This document shows, piece by piece, positions 40,268 to 49,200 of a stretch of 52,500 nucleotides of DNA. Location: contig CAJNDS010000437.1 in assembly GCA_905221605.1 (NCBI GenBank), forward strand, positions 17,501 through 70,000. Direction: 5' to 3'. The notes under the pieces were generated by a model. That model had not been told where the DNA came from, did no database searches, and saw only the letters and a list, made by a program, of their open reading frames with translations. Source of the stretch: Symbiodinium natans (taxonomy: Eukaryota; Sar; Dinophyceae; Suessiales; Symbiodiniaceae). Numbering within the stretch: position 1 is the first letter of the stretch; each line of letters opens with the position of its first letter. Position numbers and translations under genes: made by a program.

Positions 40268-41790
40268 GCTTCAACAAGCTTGTGCCCAAAAATTTCCCCT
40301 GTACAGCTCCTCAGCACCCACACTCGTCGTACGCTAGTCAGCATAGTAAGGGGACCCTCCTGAAGTACAGTTCTCCTAACCCTAAACCTTAAACCCTAAA
40401 CCCTAAACCCTAAACCCTACACCCTAAACCCTAAACCCTCCCTCAGCCCTGGACAACCCAAACTGACAAGGCCATACCGGTCCCTAAGCCCTGAGCCCTA
40501 AGCCCTGAGCCCTAAGCCCTGAGCCCTAAACCCCAAACCTAGACCCTAGACCCTAAACCCTAAACCCTAAACCCTAAACCCTAGACCCTAAACCCTAAAC
40601 CCTAAACCCTAAACCCCAAACCCCAAACCCCAAACCCCAAACAAACTGAGGGGCTGCATCGCGGCAGGATACGTCACCTTGCCGGCTCTCAAGTCTGGGG
40701 CCCCTGGGGCTTTACTTGCAGGTTCATGGCACCTATTAACCTGTGACTTTCTGTACAGGGTTTAGGGTTTAGGGTTTAGGGTTTAGGGTTTAGGGTTTAG
40801 GGTTTAGGGTTTAGGGTTCAGGGTTTCGGGTTTCGGGTTTCGGGTTTCGGGTTTCGGGTTTAGGAGAACTGTACTTATAGCCCACCTATGAGTCCCTTAA
40901 TGTGCCCCAATACGGTTACAATTTGGCTCATAAGTACAGGTATACTTGGTTCATAAGCACCACGAACCTTCAAAATAGAGCTGTAGGTGTGGGACTGTAG
41001 AGCGCTGTGGGCGTGCGGATTTTCGGGTTTTTTGGGGGGTTCTGGGGGCTTCAAGGAGTTGTTGAGGGCTTTGTTGGCTTCAGGGACTTAGGCTTGCGGG
41101 GCTTCAGGGGCTTTAGGGTTTGAGGTTTAGGGTTTAGGGTTTAGGGTCTAGGGGTTGAGGGGCTTAGGGGTTCTTAGGGGTTTTAGGGTCGCGAAGTTGC
41201 GAGCTCAAGCACCTCAACCCGAAAGCCGACACCGCGCGTTCCCACCACCGATCAGCCCTTCACCCTACGCCCTGGATCCTGAAAACCTAAACCCTTAAAC
41301 CCTAAACCCTAAACCAAAACCTATACCCTGGACCCGAAACCCTGGACCCCAAAGCGAACATTGGGCCAGGTTCGAAAACCCTACAAACATCAAACTGTCC
41401 AAGGCCTTATAAGGGGATGAAGGGTAAAGAACATTAAAACCTTATGTTCAAACCCCTACAGCCTAAACCCAAAACCCTCACCGCTACACCACTCTTGCTA
41501 TACTGAACTTGGAACCCTAGCAAAAAATGACATTTTAGCTGTTCCTTAGCAATTGCAATAGCGGAAAAAATGATATTGGTCCCAAGAATCCCTATAAACC
41601 CTATAAGCCCTACAAACCCTATGAACTCTGTAAACCCTATAAACCCTATAAACCCTATAAACCCTATAAACCCTATAAACCCTATAAACCCTATAAACCC
41701 TATAAACCCTATAAACCCTATAAACCCTATAAACCCTATAAAGCCTAGACCCTAAACCCCTCTTGCAGAGCCAGCAGCAGGCTGAGCCAT
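30539..41790 (-). CDS. Gene III: Q-rich small protein, most intact tandem copy
   Basis: Copy III, with fourteen exons, all open and in phase: 41846-41776 (ATG at 41790), 40677-40652, 40118-40097, 39440-39408, 38699-38679, 37924-37892, 36421-36398, 35511-35471 (3' edge uncertain), 34785-34728, 33623-33551, 32924-32876, 32108-32064, 31258-31213, and 30572 to the stop at 30541-30539. About 513-522 coding bases are spread over 11.25 kb, so more than 95% is intron. The product has about 170 residues: an N-terminal Q-rich half with G-Q-Q-Y repeats, a central D-Q-F-G-Q-Q-L segment, an acidic and proline-rich segment, a Q-Q-Q-Q-E segment, and a polybasic tail ending S-S-G-W-C. No signal peptide or membrane segment is seen. 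A tail of lysines plus a C-terminal cysteine could allow lipid attachment at membranes, but that is inference. Confidence 0.75.
30700..31020 (+). repeat. TTTACGG/GTGGGG units and TTTAGGG arrays
   Basis: A 24-bp higher-order pattern of GGGGTTTACG with GTGGGGTTTG at about 30700-30770, then TTTAGGG to 30838 and 30945-31020, in the last intron of gene III. Confidence 0.85.
31213..31258 (-). CDS. Gene III exon 13 (46 nt)
   Basis: Encodes E-R-Q-Q-Q-Q-E-V-Q-E-E-P-W-W-G. Homologues are 1245-1290, about 17628-17674 and 43744-43789. The acceptor is CAG in copies I, III and IV and is lost in II. The 3' edge (GGG then A) resembles exon 9 and is not a standard donor. In another frame the first bases beyond the acceptor include an ATG, but phase and conservation favour an internal exon. 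Confidence 0.65.
31282..31530 (+). repeat. TTTGGGG and TTAGGGG arrays
   Basis: Variant arrays next to gene III exon 13. Short CCCTAAA runs follow at 31634-31665 and 31705-31750. Confidence 0.85.
32064..32108 (-). CDS. Gene III exon 12 (45 nt)
   Basis: Encodes K-L-G-A-T-F-N-D-T-A-N-A-L-A with split codons. Homologues are 2132-2176, 18920-18964 and 46602-46646. The acceptor is CATCTCAG in all four, and the donor is CAG/GC or CAG/GT. The intron upstream of the acceptor is also conserved in copies I-III. Confidence 0.75.
32146..32232. repeat. Foldback element, intact relative of 2208-2345
   Basis: Inverted sequence around GAGGGGAGGTACC at the left and GGGGTACCTCACTCCCC at the right. It is the uninterrupted counterpart of the gene I element split by 2221-2283. 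A further relative lies at about 32530-32630. Confidence 0.6.
32725..32795 (-). repeat. CCCTAAA array
   Basis: Ten clean units in the gene III intron between exons 11 and 12. Confidence 0.95.
32876..32924 (-). CDS. Gene III exon 11 (49 nt)
   Basis: Encodes G-H-H-A-M-S-D-A-V-A-S-M-K-G-F-T plus one base. Homologues are 2641-2689, 19525-19573 and 48142-48190. The acceptor is CAG/GG and the donor is GTGGC. The phase-1 end joins exon 12 to give N-K in copies I-III and G-K in copy IV. Confidence 0.75.
32979..33084. repeat. Foldback element of the 7679-7845 family
   Basis: 106 bp, starting ACTTGGAGGTGCAGGGGTAC and ending with a near complement, with an ATTATAAC-like core. Confidence 0.7.
33551..33623 (-). 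CDS. Gene III exon 10 (73 nt)
   Basis: The frame starts F-A-P-G-E-A-L-P-P-G-F-Q and ends H-P-E-G-H-T-E-P-Q. Homologues are 3210-3282, 20474-20546 and 49526-49598. Silent changes occur at CCC/CCA/CCT, CAT/CAC, GAG/GAA and CCG/CCC. The acceptor is AAG or CAG before GTTTGC, and the donor is CAG/GCGC. Confidence 0.8.
33800..34031 (-). other. Unique non-repeat segment, possible gene scrap
   Basis: Complex sequence inside the gene III intron between exons 9 and 10. Minus frames give short natural-looking pieces (P-P-L-E-D-D-N-V-P-L-Y-L before a GTGAGT) but with stops and frame changes. Long frames on either strand extend into low-complexity repeat and are not convincing genes. Confidence 0.3.
34460..34689 (+). 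repeat. TTTAGGG array (about 30 units)
   Basis: A long clean array ending 38 bp from gene III exon 9, with one short interruption at 34580. Confidence 0.95.
34728..34785 (-). CDS. Gene III exon 9 (58 nt)
   Basis: Encodes D-Q-F-G-Q-Q-L-G-S-A-L-D-H-A-Q-G-K-W-Q-G with split codons at both ends. Homologues are 4503-4560, 21205-21262 and 50535-50592. At least eight codons vary only at the third base across copies, which is the best coding evidence in the window. The 3' junction (CAGGG followed by ACC) is not a standard donor. Confidence 0.8.
35471..35511 (-). CDS. Gene III exon 8 (3' edge uncertain)
   Basis: Encodes A-Q-S-M-V-V-S-N-F followed by R-N-S-T if the exon runs to the GTGAGT at its left. 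Homologues are 5630-5670, 22220-22260 and 50804-50844. Joining in frame to exon 9 needs a length of 3n+1, so the true 3' edge may instead be at a GA donor, giving 34 or 43 nt. The acceptor is AG/GCC. Confidence 0.6.
35525..35800 (+). repeat. TTTAGGG with GGGTTCA and GGGTTAA variants
   Basis: Mixed units beside gene III exon 8. Degenerate CCCCAAA-like sequence follows at 35900-36390. Confidence 0.85.
36398..36421 (-). CDS. Gene III exon 7 (24-nt microexon)
   Basis: Encodes N-V-G-S-N-L-Q-Q. Homologues are 8552-8575, 22862-22885 and 51545-51568, which vary V/L/A at residue 2 and S/G at residue 4. The acceptor is GCGCAG and the donor is CAG/GC in all four. Confidence 0.75.
36770..37440. repeat. 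Degenerate satellite, about 70-150 bp period
   Basis: Recurring AATGGTCAAA, TTTGCCATTT, TTCCAAGGCCG and CTAGCGAAAATCCC motifs give roughly six diverged units. AT-richer than its surroundings and free of telomere-like repeat. Present only in the gene III copy of this intron (between exons 6 and 7). Confidence 0.65.
37484..38038. repeat. Telomere-like tracts around gene III exon 6
   Basis: TTTAGGG then CCCTAAA at 37484-37580, CCCTAAA at 37695-37815, and TTTAGGG/TTTCGGG at 37948-38038. Exon 6 is 37892-37924. Confidence 0.85.
37892..37924 (-). CDS. Gene III exon 6 (33 nt)
   Basis: Encodes N-A-Q-Q-A-G-Q-Q-Y-M-Q. Homologues are 10267-10299 and 24760-24792. Synonymous differences occur at GCG/GCC/GCA and GGA/GGG/GGC. 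The acceptor is TTGCAG or TCGCAG and the donor is CAG/GCGC. Confidence 0.75.
38285..38435 (+). repeat. TTTAGGG array
   Basis: About 21 clean units in the gene III intron between exons 5 and 6. Confidence 0.95.
38679..38699 (-). CDS. Gene III exon 5 (21-nt microexon)
   Basis: Encodes A-G-Q-Q-Y-F-Q in phase 0-0. Homologues are 11242-11262 (F) and 25776-25796 (L). Acceptors are CAG or AAG. Donors are GC, GT and GC in copies III, I and II. It shares its motif with the exons on either side, so it probably arose by exon duplication. Confidence 0.7.
39195..39310 (+). repeat. TTTAGGG then GGGTTGA array
   Basis: Changes from TTTAGGG to GGGTTGA and then to an 8-bp GAGGGGTT unit. Confidence 0.85.
39408..39440 (-). 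CDS. Gene III exon 4 (33 nt)
   Basis: Encodes S-G-Q-Q-Y-L-Q-T-Q-A-Q. Homologues are 12173-12205 and 26504-26536 (G in place of T). The serine codon is TCC, TCG or TCT in the three copies, which is a purely synonymous series. The acceptor is TGCAG and the donor is CAG/GC. Confidence 0.75.
39463..39600. repeat. CCCTAAA array split by a perfect palindrome
   Basis: CCCTAAA units at 39463-39519 and 39585-39610 flank a 62-bp AT-rich inverted repeat: 29-bp perfect arms (39522-39550 and 39555-39583) around CTTG. It is unlike anything else in the window and could be an insertion or a hairpin-forming element. Confidence 0.9.
40097..40118 (-). CDS. Gene III exon 3 (22 nt)
   Basis: Encodes Q-P-A-Q-Y-I-Q. 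Homologues are 13130-13151 and 28080-28101 (Q-P-V-Q-Y-V-Q). The acceptor is AAG/G and the donor is CAG/GTGCAG in all three. The upstream intron carries a pyrimidine-rich stretch on the plus strand in each copy. Confidence 0.65.
40190..40262 (+). repeat. CCT-rich and (CT)n microsatellite
   Basis: Homologue of 28180-28275 at the same intron position. Frames over it are by-products. Confidence 0.9.
40378..40640 (-). repeat. CCCTAAA, GCCCTGA and CCCCAAA tracts
   Basis: Variant blocks upstream and downstream of each other, ending 12 bp from gene III exon 2. Confidence 0.85.
40652..40677 (-). CDS. Gene III exon 2 (26 nt)
   Basis: Encodes V-T-Y-P-A-A-M-Q-P (last codon split). Homologues are 14886-14911 and 28852-28877. 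The three copies differ by synonymous changes (GCT/GCC and CCC/CCT). The AG/G acceptor is conserved. The donor is GC in copies I and II but CC here. Confidence 0.65.
40713..40975. repeat. Foldback element split by telomere-like array
   Basis: Starts ACTTGCAGGTTCATGGCACC and ends with a near complement near 40975. Between CTGTACAGG and GAACTGTAC sits TTTAGGG plus five TTTCGGG units (40758-40863). This is nested insertion or expansion inside the 7679-7845 family. Confidence 0.7.
41581..41757 (-). repeat. 9-bp array, unit ATAAACCCT
   Basis: About 14 homogeneous units plus variants, ending just left of gene III exon 1. The N-P-I repeat on plus is a by-product. Related CCCTATAAA units occur near 15490 and 29475 at the same place in genes I and II. 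Confidence 0.9.
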
Positions 41791-41846
41791 GACGGTCGGC
41801 GACACAAGAGTGCGGATCGAGCGAGGAAAACTTTCGAGGCCGATGG
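41776..41846 (-). CDS. Gene III exon 1 with start codon
   Basis: The acceptor is GCCGCAG at 41847 and above, possibly a trans-splice or 5'-UTR junction. The leader is followed by ATG at 41790 and codons M-A-Q-P-A. The donor begins GC. Homologues are 15569-15639 and 29558-29627. The leader upstream of the ATG is conserved, but copy II has a 1-bp deletion there, so I place the start at this ATG rather than extend the frame upstream. Confidence 0.6.
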
Positions 41847-41867
41847 CTGCGGCAGCTTGGGTGCCTA

Positions 41868-42075
41868 GGTTTAGGGTTTAGGGTTCAGGGTTTAGGGTTT
41901 AGGGTTGAGGGTTGAGGGTTGAGGGTTGAAGGGTTTAGGGTTTAGGGTTGAGGGTTTAGGGTTTAGGGTTTAGGGTTCAGGGTTCAGGGTTTAGGGTTTA
42001 GGGTTTAGGGTTTAGGGTTTCGGGTTTCGGGTTTAGGGTTTAGGGTTTAAGGTTTAGGGTTTAGGGTTTAGGGTT
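41868..42075 (+). repeat. TTTAGGG with GGGTTGA variants
   Basis: Lies just upstream (minus strand) of the gene III exon 1 acceptor, as at 15655-15780 and 29637-29720 in the other copies. Confidence 0.9.
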
Positions 42076-42261
42076 TAAGGTCTTGGGTTGAGGGTCTAGG
42101 GCTCTAAGCCCTCAACCCGAAAGCTTCTTCTTCGCGCGAAGGTAGGCAAAACATTGGCGGTGACATCGGCAAACTCTCCAGCACCTCACAACCCTAGCTC
42201 TTCAAAGCCTGAGCTTGATTCTCCAAACTACGTGGGCTTGCTGAAAAACTGAGAAGGGCAA

Positions 42262-42362
42262 CCCTAAACCCTAAACCCTAAACCCTAAACCCTAAACCCT
42301 AAACCCTAAACCCTAAACCCTAAACCCTAAACCCTAAACCCTAAACCCTAAACCCTAAACCA
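42262..42362 (-). repeat. CCCTAAA array
   Basis: About 14 clean units between conserved blocks of the gene III 5' flank. It is much shorter in the other copies. Confidence 0.95.
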
Positions 42363-42497
42363 AGCCAGAAAGATCGCCTTATTGAAGCAAAATATGGTGG
42401 CGCCTGCCGGTCAACTTCATATACCCGCCCCCCCGTGAGGCGGGCCATGGTGGAAGAACTTGCGCGGTGCCCAGTGGGACGCCACCCAACATGACAT

Positions 42498-42676
42498 TGA
42501 AGTAGGGTTTATATTGCTGTTTTTGGTGAGTGTAAATAAGGTTTCTTGTTCATATTGGTGAAGTGTATACCTTGGGTCTCCTTTTGGGGTACAAGAAATA
42601 TCAAATCTAAGCTGTCTCACCTTGATATGATTTACGACCTCGAGTCCGCAGTACAAGAAACATAAACCCTACTTCA
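42498..42676. repeat. Foldback element with 15-bp perfect ends
   Basis: TGAAGTAGGGTTTAT at 42498-42512 and its exact complement at 42662-42676, with unique AT-rich interior. No coding capacity is apparent, although a short minus frame overlaps it. Confidence 0.7.
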
Positions 42677-43217
42677 CATGTACTTGAGGGGTTTAGGGTG
42701 GGGGTATGAAAGTGTAATCACAAAGGGATCAGAAGGGAATACTGTTAGGAATTATTACGACCCCTAGAGTGTTTAAGCGGAAGCAAAACTCAACCGCCTT
42801 GAGCCGGAACCCTAAACAGACGTGAGGCTTTGGAAATGCCAAGCAACAGGACTGCTGCCCCCGCAACCCTAAACCCTAAACCCTAGGCCCTAAACCCTAG
42901 GCCCTAAACCCTAAACCCTAAACCCTAAACCCTAAACCCTAAACCCTAAACCCTAAACCCTAAACCCCCGCAACCCGAGCACAGCACAACGTCCCAGACA
43001 ACGGCAGGGCCATGACCTCTAAAGAGGCTACCAGGGAACGGCCAGCCACACTACGCCAGAGCCACTTCGGTGGTTGAGGGGTCCTTTCAAAACCCTAAAC
43101 CCTAAACCCTAAACCCTAAACCCTAAACCCCTAAGCCCTAAACCATCCTCTCCGCATCACCACGCATGGCTGCTTATGCTCCCTGGCGCCGCCTCAAAAG
43201 GATCGAAAATCGGATTC

Positions 43218-46200
43218 TTAGCAGCAGCCGGAGGACTTCTTCTTCTTGCTCCTGGGTGGTGAGGGGTATGGAGATGCTGGGGTTTGGGGTTTGGGGTTTG
43301 GGGTTTAGGATGTAGGGTTTAGGGTTCAGGGTTCAGGGCTCAGGGTTCAGGGTTCAGGTTTTCAGGGTTCAGGGTTCAGGGTTTAGGGTTTATAGGGGCC
43401 TTAACAATTAGAATAGGGTTTTGGGGGTCACTACAGTATAACTATAAAGACACCAGAAGGGAACACTACTCGTAATTGTTAGGGGTTTAGGGGTTTAGGG
43501 TTTAGGGGTTTAGGGGTTTAAGGGTGTAGTTTAGGGGTTTAGGGTTTAGGCTTTAGGCTTTAGGCTTGAGGGTTTAGGGTGCCCTTGACCCCCCCCCAAG
43601 CCTCTGTCCCATCCGGAGGGGTGCCTAAATTCATGTCTCCTATGCCGTAAGTACAGATGTTATGGTAAAGCGGCCGTTTTATACTCAGGTTACCCACTAT
43701 AATATCAAAAAAACAGAAACCACAGTTTGGAAAAACCTCCGTTCCCCGCCGCGGTGCTTCTTGGACTTCTTGCTGCTGCTGCCTCTCCGCTGCGGAGTTT
43801 CCCGCATGAAAGGCTTAGGGTTAAGGGTTTAGGGTTCAGGGTTTAGGGTTTAGGGTGTAGGGTTTAGGGTTTAGGGTTTAGGGTTTAGGGTTTGGGGTTT
43901 GGGGTTTAGGGTTTAGGGTTTAGGGTTTAGGGTTTAGGGTTTAGGGTTTAGGGTTTAGGGTTTCGGGTTTAGGGTTTAGGGTTAGGGTTTAGGGTTTAGG
44001 GTTTAGGGTTAGGGGGTTTAGGGGGTTTAGGGTTTAGGGTTTTTTAGGGGTTTAGGTTAGGGTTTAGGGTTCAGGAGCATGCCTTACGAGACTCAGAAAC
44101 CTCATACCCCAAGACCCAAGCCTAAGACCCACAAAACCTGACGCGGAAGAGGAGGCCATCTGCGAGGAACAGCTACACAGGCCTACATTCGGGGTTCTAA
44201 CAGGCCCCAATCTTCAAGACCCTAAGCTCTAACCACCAAAGCCCTAAACCCTAAACCCTAAACCCACCCTAAACCCTAAACCCTAAACCCTAAACCCTAA
44301 ACCCTAAACCCTAAACCCTAAACCCTAAACCCTAAACCCTAAACCCTAAACCCTAAACCCTAAACCCTAAACCCTAAACCCTACCCGCATGCGTTGAGGG
44401 TGAGGGTGAGGGGGAGACTGCAAGGCGCAGGCTGGCTGAGACCGTCACTGCGGGTTTTCGGTTTTGGGGGTTGAGGCGTTGGGGGTTCAGGGTTTAGGGT
44501 TTAGGGTTTAGGGTTTAGGGTTTAGGGTTTAGGGTTTAGGGTTTAGGGTTTAGGGTTCAGGGTCAAGAGCCCCTCAAGACCTTCTGAACAATATTCCTAA
44601 ATATGAGCCTCTTGAACCCAATAAGGGAAATTGAACATATCAAAAGGGCCTACCCAGTCTTTATGACACCCTTGAGACCACGCCGAGCACGGGTTTACGA
44701 TATGCGGGGTACCTTACTGGGGTCCTTACTATGAGGGAGTCCTACTATTTGGGGGTCTACATTAGGTTCCCCTAGTTTCACGAACCCCCAGATGTCTTTG
44801 GGGAAGCCGCCGAAGTCCATGCTCGCTGCATAGTCGAAGACTCTAGCCCGGCGACAGGCTCTATGGGACGTCGGGGGTGGCGTGTTTTATGGACCTCTCC
44901 TCGAACAGCTTGTCTGAGAATATGAGGTTCTCCAACGCATCAAACAGGTGTGTCACGCACCCGGCGTCACCAGTGCTGATGATCAGCCTTGGCTTAGCCT
45001 TGCCGAGGGCTTCGTTCGGCTTGACGTTGGCCCGCGCGCTGGAGTGGAAAGGGGTCTCCGAGACCCGCCATGAGGTATGCGGCACGAAACCGCTCCTCAG
45101 TCCACTTCCCAGACTTGAACGTCTCTGGAGCCACTGCACCACGGCGGAGATGGTGTTCCCCAGGCCGGTTGGTTTAAGGTTTAGGGTTTCGGGTTTAGGG
45201 TTTCGGGTTTAGGGTATAGGGTTTAGCATTTAGGGTTTAGGGTTCAGGGTTTAGGGTTTAGGGTTTAGGGTTTAGGGTTTAGGGTTTAGGGTTTAGGGTT
45301 TAGGGTTTAGGGTTTAGGGTTTAGGGTTTAGGGTCTTCCTAAACACGACCCTCTTAAAAGAAAAGCGGGAAGTGTAACATGTCCTAAGGGCCTACCTAGT
45401 TGTCGGCTTTCACCGACATTCCGACAAGGATCTTTGTCAGCAGCAAGGCATGGATGATGGGGGATGGGGTGCGGGGGGTGGGGGGGCGGGGGGGGCTCTT
45501 CCTTGGGGGGCTTAGGGTTTAGGGTTTAGGGTGTAGGGTTTAGGGTTTAGGGTTTAGGGTTTAGGGTTTAGGGTTTAGGGTTTAGGGTTTAGGGTTTAGG
45601 GTTTAGGGTTTAGGGTTTAGGGTTTAGGGTTTAGGGTTTAGGGTTTAGGGTTTCGGGGTTAGGGTTTTAGGGTTTTAGGGTTTAGGGTTTTAGGGTGTTT
45701 AGGGTTAGGGTTAGGTTTAGGGTTTAGGTTAGGGTTTAGGGTTTAGGGTTTAGGGTTTAGGGTTTAGGGTTTAGGTTAGGGTTTAGGTTTAGGGTTTAGG
45801 TTAGGGTTTAGGGTTTAGGGTTTTAGGTTTAGGTTTAGGCTTTAGGGTTTAGGGTTTAGGGTTTAGGGTTTAGGGTTTAGGGTGGGTTTAGGGTTTAGGG
45901 TTTAGGGTTTAGGGTTTAGGGTTTAGGGTTTAGGGTTTAGGGTTTAGGGTTTAGGGTTTAGGGTTTAATTAGGCTTTAGGGTTTAGGGTTTAGGGTTTAG
46001 GGTATTGAGCAAAGGCCACATGCGCCATGTTGTTTGAGGCGTCAAGGGGTTACTTTTGGAAAGCTCAAAAAAGCTCAAAAAGCGTAAGCCCCTGAAGCCC
46101 AATCACCCTACTTAAGCCCCCAAGCGCCCAAACACACACCCGGCCCTACTACAGGCCTGACCAAACCCAAACACGTAAAGTTTCAATGTGAGACACCTAC

Positions 46201-49200
46201 ATAAGCCCCGAAACCCCAAAGACCCAAATCCCTCTAAACTCCTAAACTCCATAAAACTATAAAACCCTAAACTCCTGAACCTGAACCCCGAAACCCGAAA
46301 GCCTAAACCCTAAACCCCAAACCCCAAACCCTAAACCCTAAACCCTAAACCCTAAACCCTAAACCCTAAACCCTAAACCCTAAACCCTAAACCCTAAACC
46401 CTGCCCTCAAGCTCCCAAACCCATAAACCCCGACATCATCCCCCAAATGCCTGAACCCCAAAAGGTTGGGGTTTTTCGGGTTTGGGGTTTAAGGTTTCGG
46501 GTTTAGGGCTTCAGTCTAGGGAGTTTAAGTTTAGGGTTTCGGGTTTAGGGCTTAAGTTTAGGGTTCAGGGTTTAGGCCAACGAGGGAGGCGGGCGACGCG
46601 CCTGTCAAAGCGTTGGCCGCGTCGTTGAAGGCCGAGCCCATCTTACCTGAGATGCCGCGTTAGGGAATTGGGGGCGGAGGGAGGGGGAGGGGAGGTTAGG
46701 ATGTTAGGTTCAGGGTTCAGGGTTCAGGGTTCAGGGTTCAGGGTTCAGGGTTCAGGGTTCAGGGTTCAGGGTTCAGGGTTCAGGGTTCAGGGTTCAGGGT
46801 TCAGGGTTTAGGGTTTAGGGTTTAGGGTTTAGGGTTTGGGGTTCAGGGTTTAGGGTTTAGGGTTCAAGGTTTAGGGTTTAGGGTTTAGAGGGTTTAGAGG
46901 GTTTAGGGTTTAGGGTAGTTTTGTGTGCCACAGCCCATTCGGGACAGCAAGCCCAGCAGCCCGAAGCCCCTCAGCTCCCTGGATCCCTAACCCTAAACCC
47001 TAAACCCTAAACCCTAAACCCTAAACCCTAAACCCCTGAGGTGCGAGTCGAGGGTTTGGGGGCCTCCAAAGGATGTCGGCAACACCTTGGGCGTTTAGGG
47101 TTTAGGGTTTTAGGGTTCAGGGTTTAGGGTTCAGGGTTTAGGGTTTAGGGTTCAGGGTTCAGGGTCTAGGGATTAGGCGGGTGAGAGTCCACCGGAAAAC
47201 GAATGCCACCCTCGAAGCTTCAACTGCTCGGCGAGCGCCTCCATCAAAGTAGCCTCCGGAAAAGGCTTCCCCAAACGCTGAACTTCTCGGGAGCTCTCAA
47301 TGACTGATGGCTCCGGTAACTCATACAGCAGGAAGCTTCTTTGATGAGGCCAGGGTGCTCCGTCCCTAAACCCTAAACCCTAAACCCTAAACCCTAAACC
47401 CTAAACCCTAAACCGTGGCCTTTCTCTTGCGGAGCGCCTTCTTCACTCCTTGTTGGCCAGCTCTCTGAACTCCGGCAGGTGCTCCTGTCCACCGCCGCAC
47501 AAGAGTTGGCTGCCACCCATCTACCCTAAACCCTAAACCCTAAACCCTAAACCCTAAACCCTAAACCCTAAACCCTAAACCCTAAACCCTAAACCCTAAA
47601 CCCTAAACCCTAAACCCTAAACCCTAAACCCTAAACCCTAAACCCTATCCACCCGGCGCTTCAAGCAGGGGAGCTCCTCCCGCCCGCCTCCACACACCCG
47701 ACCCCCTCAACCTCAGCGAGTTGCCTGTGACCCCGAGCCATAAACTTACAACTTTGGGGTCTAGACCTTTTTTTGCAACTCTATACCCTATACCCTACCT
47801 CAACCCTTCCCCAAGGCAACTTGCGCAACTGCACCAACAACTAGGCCCCAGAGTATCCCCCAAGAAAAAATTGAGTGCCCTTGGGCTTATTAAGGGAACC
47901 TAATCCCCAAACGAAAGGAATAAGGGATCTAAACCCTGAACCCTAAACCCTCAACCCTAAACCCCCAACCCTTACATAAAAGAAAGGAATAAAGGCTCCA
48001 AACCCTAAACCCTAAACCCCAAACCCTAAACCCTCAACCCTAAGCCCTAAGCCCAAAACCCTAAACCCTAAACCCTCAACCCTAAACCCTAAACCCCAAA
48101 CCTTAAGCCCTGAACCCTTATTGAAAAGACAACCAAGCCACCGGTGAAGCCCTTCATGGCCGCGACGGCATCCGACATGGCGTGGTGGCCCTGTGAGTGG
48201 CTTTCTTTCAATATCCAGGCGAGGATTTGAGTCACTGAAGGGTTTAGGGCCTAGGGTTTTAGGGTTTAGGGTTTAGGGTTTAGGGTTTAGGGTTTAGGGT
48301 TTAGGGTTTAGGGTTTAGGGTTTAGGGTTTAGGGTTTAGGGTTTAGGGTTTAGGGGTAGGGTTTAGGGTTTAGGGTTTAGGGTTTAGGGTTTAGGGTTTA
48401 GGGTTTAGGGTTTAGGGTTTAGGGTTTAGGGTTTAGGGTTTAGGGTTGCAACCTTACGGCATATTGTGATTTCTCTAAAATGTGGTTCCTTTTGGGGTCC
48501 TTATTATAAGGCGGCGCCTCTTATTTAGGGTACCCCAAAAAGGGACCCTATTTTAGAGAACTGACCATCGTCGTGTCACCCCCCTCACCCCTTCCACCCC
48601 CCCATCCACCGCCCCCCCCCCCCCCCCCCCTCCAACCCCCCCCTCCACCCCCCGCCCCCCCAAACCTCAAAGCTAAACCCTATACCCTAAACCCGAAGCC
48701 TTAAACCCCAAAACCCTAAACCCTAAAACCTGCAACAGACCCCTACAACTCTACAACCCTTAAACCCTTAAACCCTTAAACCCTAAACCCAAGCCCTAAA
48801 ACCTAAACCCTAAATCCTAAATCCTAACACCCCCCCCCCCCCCACACACCCCCCAACCACAGAGGATACCGGGGGTGGGGGGGGGAGGGGGGACTGGGCG
48901 AAAACCCTAGAAGGAGGTACCTTTATTCACCAAAATAACCCCTCCTATGTAGCCCTTACAGTACCCTGAAGGTCCCTCACAAGGCTCCCTCTTTCAGTCC
49001 CTTGACGTCCCGGGTTGGCCCCCTACTTTTGGCTTGCGGGCGAGGCTTAAAAGTCCAAGTCCTACAACCCCAAAACCCTAAACTCCAAAAACCCTAAAAC
49101 CCTAACACCCTAAACCCCTAAAACCCTAAAACCCTCAAACCCTGAAACCCTAAAACCCTAAAACCCTACACCCCTGATCCAACCCTAACACCCTAACACC

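Larger units (their letters stand above)
42130..43080 (-). other. Conserved blocks between genes III and IV
   Basis: Counterparts are 42130-42190 (21-bp in-frame deletion relative to copy II), 42386-42475 and 42968-43080. Telomere-like arrays at 42262-42362 and 42868-42968 have been added between them. A foldback element (42498-42676) is inserted beside the middle block. Confidence 0.5.

Noticed and set aside
41570-41755. Plus ORF with N-P-I repeats
   Set aside because: Translation of a 9-bp ATAAACCCT array.
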